Below are positions 61,867 to 64,000 of a stretch of DNA of 64,000 nt, piece after piece (position 1 is the stretch's first letter; every line of letters begins with the position of its first letter). The notes beneath the pieces were generated by a model. That model ran no database searches, had not been told where the DNA came from, and worked only from the letters and a program-made list of their open reading frames with translations. Source of the stretch: a virus; the IMG/VR virus record IMGVR_UViG_3300044908_000045, positions 58,239-122,238 of that record; one strand, written 5' to 3'. A program made the position numbers and the translations under genes.

Positions 61867-61893
61867 GATAGGGCGGCATTGAGCCGCCCTATC
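61867..61893 (+). terminator. 11-bp stem hairpin after the structural genes
   Basis: GATAGGGCGGC, loop ATTGA, GCCGCCCTATC, 8 bases after the stop. Very stable stem but no T-run, so it may be a Rho-independent-like terminator or an mRNA end-protecting hairpin. Confidence 0.55.
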
Positions 61894-62051
61894 ACCATTC
61901 CAGGCCGATGCCCGCCCCTCCTTCCCTCGCCATTCCGCGCCTGCGCTGCCATGCGCAGCCGTACCCTGCGATGCCCTGCGTGGCGACGCCACCGACCACT
62001 CTAACTGTACCCGTTGAGAGCGTCAACAAATCGCGGGATTAGGAGAGCCTG

Positions 62052-62258
62052 ATGATCGGCTTGTTGATCCAAATTCTTATACTATGTCTTGTTTTAGGAT
62101 TAATTTTGTATATTTTTGGGGCGGTGCCAATCTTGGCACCGTTCCGCTGGCTCGCGCAGATCATCTGCGTCGTCATCGTGGTGATTTTCCTGATCGAGAT
62201 CCTGCTCGGCATCTCGGGAGGCGGGGTGAGCTTCCCCGCTTTCCATTCGATCAGATGA
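62052..62258 (+). CDS. Small membrane protein
   Basis: 68 residues. MIGLLIQILILCLVLGLILY and LAQIICVVIVVIFLIEILLG form two membrane helices around a short loop (GAVPILAPFRW). TAGGAGAGCC precedes the ATG. A role in lysis is conceivable but unproven. Converges with the PurA-like gene, overlapping by 8 bases. Confidence 0.6.
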   Translation: MIGLLIQILILCLVLGLILYIFGAVPILAPFRWLAQIICVVIVVIFLIEILLGISGGGVSFPAFHSIR

Positions 62259-63369
62259 CCGTTTCAGTTTGATCGCGGCGCGGGCCAAACCCGCGATAGC
62301 CGATCGCTAACCCAACATCGGGCATGGCGATCGTAACCTGATCGCAGCAGGTCAGGGCGAGATGTACAGACGATACTGAGCGACCACCAATCGCTAGGTC
62401 GTGGCTCACCCTTTCTTTGAGGCCACGCGGATCGAGATGACCAAAGCGCAAGGTGCCTTGGTAGGGATGACTTTGGTTGGTTGCGTCTATCGGGACCGGG
62501 TTCGGAACAAATTCGTTTTTGATCGCTCCAGCGCCGTGGCGCGTCAAATAGGTGCGCGAGACGTAAACAACGTCGAGTTCGAGGGCAAGTGCGCGGGCGA
62601 TCGGCACGACATTTTTGAGCCCCGTGTTCGATCGGGTCACATGCGGGAACTCGCCGTATTCCTGGTCTAGCAGCAACCCCTGTGCGCCCTCGAAGATGAT
62701 CTGCGAACTCTGGATGTATTCCAGCCCCGCTGAGGGTACGGCATGATCAAACTTCCGTGCGGCGGCGATGAACGCGTCAACCCAGTTGTTGCCGAGATGC
62801 GTGTCGTCTCCAACCAGTGGCGGGACGCCAAGTTGGTGCAGTCGCGCGGGCATCCAGTTGTCGCGGATGTTGATCAGTTTCTGCTTCAATAATTTATCAG
62901 AGGCTGACAGGTCGTCTTTTAACAGGCGAAACGCCGGATAGTTGTTGCGCTCAATGGTCTCGCCAAATCCGACCCCGCAACTGCCGTGTCGTGCGGCACC
63001 TCGGTGGTCTTCGACCATCTGGTTGATCAGCATATCGTAAGGCGTCGTCATGTAGCAGCGCGGGTCAGCCGCGACTGGGGGCGCTAGCCGAACCTCCAGA
63101 AACTCGGCGTATTCATGCCAAAACAAGATCGGATTGAGCACAAAGTGCTTGGCGAGGTAGGTCTTGGCCCCAGCGAGGGTGCCGGAGCCAAGATGGTGGA
63201 ACACACGTCGCCGATCATCGGGCGTGACGACGGTGTGCCCAGCTTGGGCTCCGCCATTAAAGCGCACGACAGCGCAATCGGCCGAGACGCCAGATGCGAG
63301 GTAATCAACCATCCGCCCTTTGGCCTCGTCGCCGTAGTTGGCCCCGATAACGGCTGTCGCGCGCCTCAT
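62251..63369 (-). CDS. Adenylosuccinate-synthetase-like enzyme (PurA/PurZ superfamily)
   Basis: 372 residues. NYGDEAKGRMVDY (residues 11-23) is the GDEGKGK P-loop-like motif, with the catalytic Asp at 14. GGAQAGHT carries the catalytic His45. GSCGVGFGETIER, IIFEGAQGLLLDQEYGEFPH and GTLRFGHLDPRGLKERVSHD align with PurA segments, and GPRRDQTETV is the conserved end. Cellular PurA adds aspartate to IMP using GTP. Phage PurZ enzymes use dGMP and start 2-aminoadenine synthesis, and typically have lost the Asp. Here it is kept, so the substrate is open. Shorter than cellular PurA (about 430). No DpoZ, DatZ or MazZ is in the window. Confidence 0.85.
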   Translation of the reverse strand: MRRATAVIGANYGDEAKGRMVDYLASGVSADCAVVRFNGGAQAGHTVVTPDDRRRVFHHLGSGTLAGAKTYLAKHFVLNPILFWHEYAEFLEVRLAPPVAADPRCYMTTPYDMLINQMVEDHRGAARHGSCGVGFGETIERNNYPAFRLLKDDLSASDKLLKQKLINIRDNWMPARLHQLGVPPLVGDDTHLGNNWVDAFIAAARKFDHAVPSAGLEYIQSSQIIFEGAQGLLLDQEYGEFPHVTRSNTGLKNVVPIARALALELDVVYVSRTYLTRHGAGAIKNEFVPNPVPIDATNQSHPYQGTLRFGHLDPRGLKERVSHDLAIGGRSVSSVHLALTCCDQVTIAMPDVGLAIGYRGFGPRRDQTETVI

Positions 63370-63384
63370 GGGTCGAGCCTCCAG

Positions 63385-64000
63385 TTAGTAGTTGAGCCTG
63401 ACGGCTCCCTCGCGGTGTTCGCCGGCAACGATATCGCGGATCGCATTGGCGACCACGACTGACGTGGCACCAGACCACGACCCGGCGACGGCATCTTTGT
63501 CGCGACCCTCGGCAACCTCTATTGCGGAGACGATCACTTCAGCGAGTTTTCTGTGATCACCGAGAGGCAGAACATGCTGGCCCAAGGTCTTGACCCATTC
63601 GCGCCGAACCTGATCGGGATGCGCTCGCGCGTGGCTACCTTCCTCGACGATGACGTGGAAAATGTCATATGTCGCGGAGGCCAATTTTAGGATTTCGGGT
63701 CCGGTCAGATCCTTGACCTCGTCGAGACCAAGGAATTTCTGGATGTGATGGGCGTACAGAATCGGGGTCGGCTGTTCGTCGCCGACGGTGAAAAGATACC
63801 CGCGCTTGCCGCGTTTCTCGAAGCAATCGATCGAGGTCTTGGTTGCCGCGAACAGCCATGCGGCGGCGTAGGATTCGTAGTGGTTGCCACCACCGCCGCG
63901 CTCCAGGTGGATTTTCTCCATCTGCTCGACGAGCGGTTTGTTCTCGGCTTCGAACTGGGTCGCTTGCACCGGCGACCGATCACATTCGAAATCGCCGATT
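63385..64000 (-). CDS. VWA-domain-like phage protein (N-terminus cut by window edge)
   Basis: The frame is open to the right edge (IGDFECDRSPVQATQFEAEN at its visible start), so the gene is partial; about 204 residues are seen. IHLERGGGGNHYESYAAAWL, DCFEKRGKRGYLFTVGDEQP and PILYAHHIQKFLGLDEVKDL match the second half of phage von Willebrand A-like proteins. The last 60 residues include a VLPLGDHRKLAEVIVSAIEV segment. VWA proteins commonly serve as adaptors of MoxR/AAA+ ATPases; an AAA+ gene is at 7974. Lies 15 bases upstream of the PurA-like gene. Confidence 0.65.
   Translation of the reverse strand, partial: IGDFECDRSPVQATQFEAENKPLVEQMEKIHLERGGGGNHYESYAAAWLFAATKTSIDCFEKRGKRGYLFTVGDEQPTPILYAHHIQKFLGLDEVKDLTGPEILKLASATYDIFHVIVEEGSHARAHPDQVRREWVKTLGQHVLPLGDHRKLAEVIVSAIEVAEGRDKDAVAGSWSGATSVVVANAIRDIVAGEHREGAVRLNY

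Noticed and set aside
62251-63369. Naming the PurA-like enzyme PurZ and the phage a Z-genome phage
   Set aside because: The catalytic Asp usually lost in PurZ is present, and no DpoZ, DatZ or MazZ is visible, so the substrate cannot be stated.
1-64000. tRNA or rRNA genes
   Set aside because: No cloverleaf with a T-loop GTTCGA-type motif and CCA-side pairing was noticed; a tRNAscan-SE run would be needed to be certain.

Overview
The window is a piece of a tailed, probably temperate bacteriophage (or prophage / phage-plasmid) of an alphaproteobacterium. Support for a phage comes from terminase small and large subunits, a portal, scaffold, decoration and major capsid genes, a RecE/RecT pair, RusA, a CI/Cro-like switch and dozens of very small, ATGA-overlapped genes. 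Support for an alphaproteobacterial host comes from high G+C, a GapR-like protein, RADGG-type low-complexity head proteins and DUF1376, DUF6197 and DUF6283 small proteins. No integrase, lysis gene, tail gene, DNA polymerase, tRNA or CRISPR array was recognised, so the genome extends beyond both edges.

Layout. 0-2.4 kb (+): a glycosyltransferase and an S53-like protease. 2.3-10.1 kb (-): a leftward early operon of small genes with RecT, a RecE-like nuclease, an HNH protein and a large AAA+ ATPase. 10.1-10.8 kb: the immunity switch, with a repressor and a YdaS/Cro-like gene around palindromic operators. 10.8-19.5 kb (+): a rightward early operon with two ParB-like proteins, a GapR-like protein, RusA, a DNA methyltransferase interrupted by an in-frame LAGLIDADG domain, and a DUF1376 replication gene holding four 7-bp repeats. 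19.5-25.1 kb (-): exported or surface proteins (Tat signal, Sec signals, a possible PEP-CTERM). 25.2-27.8 kb (+): small accessory genes including a Tad2/DUF2829 anti-Thoeris candidate. 27.8-31.5 kb (-): a metallopeptidase, a zinc-finger protein and small genes. 31.7 kb: TerS. 32.9-37.5 kb (+): small genes, the first part strongly G/T-rich on the + strand. 38.2 kb: a clear PEP-CTERM protein with its own promoter. 39-41 kb: an N6A methyltransferase and a paralogous MPFD/DUF6197 cluster. 42.8-62 kb (+): TerL with a mini-intein, the portal, an envelope cassette resembling yjfJ-yjfM-yjfC, a parS site, an Ntn-hydrolase, a GroES-like protein, scaffold, decoration protein and capsid, an Endo VII homing-type nuclease and head-associated proteins. 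62.2-64 kb (-): an adenylosuccinate-synthetase-like enzyme and a VWA-like protein cut by the window edge.

How it fits together. Several promoters of the scattered accessory units carry the same 15-bp dyad (GTTGG-N5-CCAAC and variants) found around the repressor gene, often overlapping the -10 box. This suggests one repressor silences many units in the lysogen. ParB-like and GapR-like proteins plus a perfect chromosomal-type parS point to exploitation of the host chromosome-segregation machinery. PEP-CTERM, Tat and Sec proteins, the glycosyltransferase and the PspA/DUF1190/ATP-grasp cassette point to remodelling of the host envelope. Functions come from motif recognition by eye; no database search was run.
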